Below, piece by piece: positions 61,469 to 64,000 of a stretch of DNA of 64,000 bases. Position 1 is the stretch's first letter; every line of letters begins with the position of its first letter. This DNA comes from SHVO01 sp041906145. Lineage in GTDB: Bacteria > Pseudomonadota > Alphaproteobacteria > Rhodospirillales > Rhodospirillaceae. The position numbers and the translations under genes were made by a program. Below the pieces are notes generated by a model. That model did not search any database and had not been told where the DNA came from. It was given only the letters and a program-made list of their open reading frames with translations. The stretch spans positions 248,001-312,000 of the forward strand of contig JAYRJU010000001.1 in assembly GCA_041906145.1 (NCBI GenBank). Direction: 5' to 3'.

Positions 61469-62374
61469 ATGGAAGCATTGTCCATCTTGGGCGCATGGAT
61501 CGCGGTCGTGCTCGGCGTCGACCTCGCGGTGATACGCCCGTGGAAATCGCCCGCCGCGCGCGCAGCGCTACCGCTGGTTTGCGGGGCCGCCCTCGTCCTG
61601 TGGGTTCTCGGCAGCGGCTTCGTTGCATACCGGCAGATGATGACGGACGGCGCCTGGACCGGCGCCAGCATTGCCATGGCCTTCATACCCGCGAAGGCAA
61701 TCGCGCTTTCGCTTCTCGCTTATGCCGCCGGGCGGTGTTTCCTGACGGCTCGCGCGACGCCGGCGAAGCCCCTCAGCAGATGGGCGCTGCCTGCTCTCCT
61801 TGCGGCGGTGATCATCTATGCGGTTGGAACCGATATTACGGGCTTGCGCGGCGCCGCGCTGGAACGCCAGGCAAGCAATCCCGCGATTTCGGACGCGCAG
61901 GCTTTGATGCTAGTCCGGAAAATCCGCGCGGGCGACGCCGCGCGCGGGGAGATCGCCGCTTTTCTTGGCAATCCGAAATGTCCCAGCGAACTTCTCGCCG
62001 AATATGCGGGGTCGGAGGAACCTTATTGGCGCACGGCGGTGGCGCGTAACGAGGCGATCGATCCCGCGCTCGCGGGGAAGCTGGCTGGAGATCCGGACGA
62101 GATGGTCCGCTTCTATCTTGCTTTCAATCGAAAGCTGCCGGCCGAGATCCTTACCCGGCTGGCGTCCGATTCAAGCGACAGCGTACGCGATACCGTCGTC
62201 TGGACCGATGGCTTGCCGGACGAAAGCTTTGAGCGGCTGGTGAACGATCCCAGCGCGAAAGTCCGCGCCACGGCGGCTCTTCAGCCGCGCCTTTCAAAAT
62301 CTCAGATCGATAGATTGCGCGCCGATCCCGAGCAGCGCGTGCGGGACGCCCTGAACAGACGCCACCCTGAGTAA
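61469..62374 (+). CDS. Membrane protein with C-terminal leucine-rich-variant/HEAT-like repeats
   Basis: A 301-residue protein. About four membrane helices occupy residues 1-125 (AWIAVVLGVDLAV, LVCGAALVLWVLGSGFVAY, LPALLAAVIIYAVGTDI). The C-terminal 160 residues hold roughly six helical repeats of about 24 residues with an AxNxx(L/A)p.ll..la.D...VR pattern (PSELLAEYAGSEEPYWRTAV, PAEILTRLASDSSDSVRDTV), like LRV or HEAT repeats. Probably a protein-binding scaffold at the membrane. A perfect hairpin follows the stop. Confidence 0.75.
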   Translation: MEALSILGAWIAVVLGVDLAVIRPWKSPAARAALPLVCGAALVLWVLGSGFVAYRQMMTDGAWTGASIAMAFIPAKAIALSLLAYAAGRCFLTARATPAKPLSRWALPALLAAVIIYAVGTDITGLRGAALERQASNPAISDAQALMLVRKIRAGDAARGEIAAFLGNPKCPSELLAEYAGSEEPYWRTAVARNEAIDPALAGKLAGDPDEMVRFYLAFNRKLPAEILTRLASDSSDSVRDTVVWTDGLPDESFERLVNDPSAKVRATAALQPRLSKSQIDRLRADPEQRVRDALNRRHPE

Positions 62375-62376
62375 TT

Positions 62377-62397
62377 GACGCGCCGTCGCGGCGCGTC
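62377..62397. terminator. GC-rich hairpin between convergent genes
   Basis: GACGCGCC / GGCGCGTC, perfect 8-bp inverted repeat with a 5-base loop, 3 bp after the stop of the LRV protein. There is no T-run on the plus strand, so it may only protect the RNA end or act weakly. Confidence 0.45.
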
Positions 62398-62431
62398 CGC
62401 ACCTAGGGCGCGGACGTGCGGAACGAATTGC

Positions 62432-62968
62432 TTAGCGCTCGGGTACGCCCGCGCCGATGTCGATCCACTGGCCCATTTTCACGGCGGTGACGAATAGATT
62501 ATCGTCCGAAGAAGTCCATTGAGCCTGTTTGGCGACGTCAGAGGTGAAACCAACGAGACAAATACGACCGCTCTGCGGGTGAAGGAGCGGCAGCCCAATC
62601 CCATCCGCCGTCGTTTCCCGTCGAGCGTTGGTCATGGTGCGCTGCAGGAGATAGCCGCACGGTTGTTGGACCGCCGACCATGCAATGCGGGCCGCTTCGG
62701 ATCGCGCGCGCGGATCAAAATTCCCGAGCACCTCATCGCCGGTTAACTCGACCCCCGACAACTCGTTGAGGCCGGTCCCGAAAAGCCGGAATCGCATGAC
62801 ACCGGCGGACAGGACATCGACGATGGCGGTATTTTTCTGCTGCGCGAACGCGGGCAGGCTCAAATAGTCGGGCAGGGTTGGAATCACCTTTTGCGATCTC
62901 GCGGATTGCCAGTGGGAGGCAAATGCCTTGATGTCGGCGGCGACGTTTGAGTCCAGTAGCGCGTCCAT
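62432..62968 (-). CDS. PAS_5-family domain protein
   Basis: A 178-residue single-domain protein matching the alphaproteobacterial PAS_5 family: LPDYLSLPAFAQQKNTAIVDVLSAG-VMRFRLFGTGLNELSGVELTG then LPLLHPQSGRICLVGFTSD. The domain probably senses a small ligand and works with a separate output partner; in Caulobacter MopJ belongs to this type. Start ATG 62968 (GTG one codon upstream). The 200 bp upstream (62969-63169) contains nothing I can assign. Confidence 0.8.
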   Translation of the reverse strand: MDALLDSNVAADIKAFASHWQSARSQKVIPTLPDYLSLPAFAQQKNTAIVDVLSAGVMRFRLFGTGLNELSGVELTGDEVLGNFDPRARSEAARIAWSAVQQPCGYLLQRTMTNARRETTADGIGLPLLHPQSGRICLVGFTSDVAKQAQWTSSDDNLFVTAVKMGQWIDIGAGVPER

Positions 62969-63169
62969 CACGACACCAAGAGTAACCTGTTATCATTCAA
63001 TGAGATGGAACCGACGTTAATGCCCCCTCCAAAAAAGTGGGCGTTCATCTTCACCTAGAGCACGCCATTGCGCGCACTACCCGCCAAGTTTCCGCAATTT
63101 CATTGAGAATGGCATGCCACAGGTGACGAAACTGTTGGGGTGGGCACCGATGGCAAATTCGGCGACCCT

Positions 63170-63683
63170 TTAGAAAAGCGTAGCCAGGCGATTCGGCACC
63201 CAGCCGATGGACGCCTCCATGAACCGGCTCAAAAATTTTTCCGTGTCTGGTTTGAGAAGATCTCCTTTGCCGAACAGTTGCCCGGCGTGTCCAATATACG
63301 TTTCAGGTTGCTGCATCGCCGGCACGTTCAAGGCGACTAAGGGTGGCGCACTTGGTGGTTTGTGCCCCCTTGCCGCGCCGGGAGAGACGCTGACGACGGC
63401 GTCTGCTCTACCATCCCACACGCTCTGTCGGTAAGGGCGATACCCTACGTCAAGTGCATTTTCTTGATAGCGGCCGACATCGACCTGTTATACCCCCGCG
63501 CGACAAATAACACGGCGTCGGCCGCGCTAAGTTCACGTCTGAAACGTTGCCAGGAGGCGGGCGTGGGCGCACCAGCGAGATCTTCGTTGCAAAGAGGTAG
63601 ATCCCAATTTCGAAGATCCGAAACGTAGCCTCCGGTGGCGCTAGTTTGGCGAAGTTTAGCGAGCGGTGTGAACGGAGGGGATT
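63170..63683 (-). pseudogene. Decayed NADPH-dependent FMN reductase gene
   Basis: Pieces of one flavodoxin-fold reductase lie in order on the minus strand but in different frames: SLNFAKLAPPEATFRIFEIG (about 63665-63603), then DLPLCNEDLAGAPTPASWQ with AADAVLFVARGYNRS (63603 to about 63470), then after a stop RPYRQSVWDGRADAVVSVSP (from about 63435), then LNVPAMQQPETYIGHAGQLFG to the stop at 63170. Between the last two, a short stretch reads correctly (GGTNHQVRHP) only in another frame. At least four indels and one nonsense codon, and YNRS is preceded by ARG rather than TPE. Clearly a broken gene. Confidence 0.82.
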
Positions 63684-64000
63684 CCTACCTCGACCAGGAT
63701 GCGCAGCGTGTGACCGGAAATAACGGCGTTCGCGGCCAGAATAACAACCCGGGCAACTCAGGGATCGGCGCAATTACCGGTACACTCGTAACCAGTTCCA
63801 TAGATCCTACCGTCTCGGTAGATAATCGCCGCCCAGGATGCGTCCCCGCAATTACGATCATTGGCAACCCCTGTACCGATGAGCATTACACCACCACCGG
63901 CGCGCCGGTCGCAGAGCCCGGCTATGGGGCCGACGCCCCGCTGGCCGATCACGCAAGCGGACAAACGGGGGCGGTGATCTTGTTCTGGTGATTTCAATCC
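63684..64000. other. Window end with no supported gene
   Basis: About 317 bp. A plus-strand frame (63635-63991, Asn/Gly/Thr-rich) and a minus-strand frame (63758-63997) overlap here, but neither has a ribosome site, a recognisable family or convincing codon pattern, and the plus frame begins inside the pseudogene. Likely decayed or non-coding sequence continuous with the pseudogene. Confidence 0.4.

Noticed and set aside
63635..63991. 118-codon Asn/Gly-rich plus-strand frame as a surface protein
   Set aside because: Starts inside the FMN reductase pseudogene, lacks a signal peptide and a ribosome site.

Overview
The window looks like chromosomal DNA of a free-living Gram-negative bacterium, most likely an alphaproteobacterium. 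It is GC-rich and densely packed, with many 1-11 bp start/stop overlaps. The pointers are the hisC-tyrA / metX-metW neighbourhood, DUF2125 and DUF5985 proteins, an Mla-type lipid transporter, a lipid A acyltransferase and a twin-arginine exported HiPIP. This is inference from gene content; no rRNA or tRNA gene was seen.

Layout. 1-2680 (minus): phosphatase/kinase regulator, STAS protein and a truncated MlaE permease. 2721-6180: glycosyltransferase, lipid A acyltransferase, ferredoxin, Nudix hydrolase, glutathione transferase. 6825-10502 (minus): complete polyamine-type ABC importer potF-G-H-I. 10612-13426: a degenerate alpha/beta-hydrolase, an EEP nuclease, a winged-helix protein with two DUF5985 membrane proteins, and a Lys/Ala-rich histone-like protein. 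13531-15170 (minus): a histidine-leader attenuator in front of a short, frameshifted HisRS-like gene, the most interesting item here. 15303-24598: DODA-type dioxygenase, DUF72, a MarR-EmrAB efflux operon with a palindromic operator candidate, methyltransferase, AI-2E permease, HiPIP and a UDP-sugar dehydrogenase. 24629-33883: membrane proteins, DUF2125, GST, tyrA, hisC, metX, metW and a methyltransferase.

34083-53459 is a type IV pilus locus of mixed MSHA/T4a character. A plus-strand group (pilin-like protein, transglycosylase-TPR protein, PilT, PilU) faces a long minus-strand operon (MshN-like, MshM-like, prepilin peptidase, secretin, ABC permease, TPR protein, two paralogous pilins, MshE-type ATPase, MshG-type platform, PilM/N-like fusion, PilO-like, MshK-like, ABC ATPase). 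Together these supply every core part needed to process, assemble, export and retract a pilus, plus an ABC transporter resembling PilH/PilI of Myxococcus. An O-GlcNAc-transferase-like enzyme and a methyltransferase lie next to it and may modify pilin.

56847-62968 carries DUF4399, a membrane metal-dependent hydrolase, TVP38, a methyltransferase coupled to a GT39-type enzyme, an LRV-repeat protein and a PAS_5 protein. The right end (63170-63683) holds a decayed NADPH-dependent FMN reductase pseudogene, followed by about 300 bp with no supported gene.
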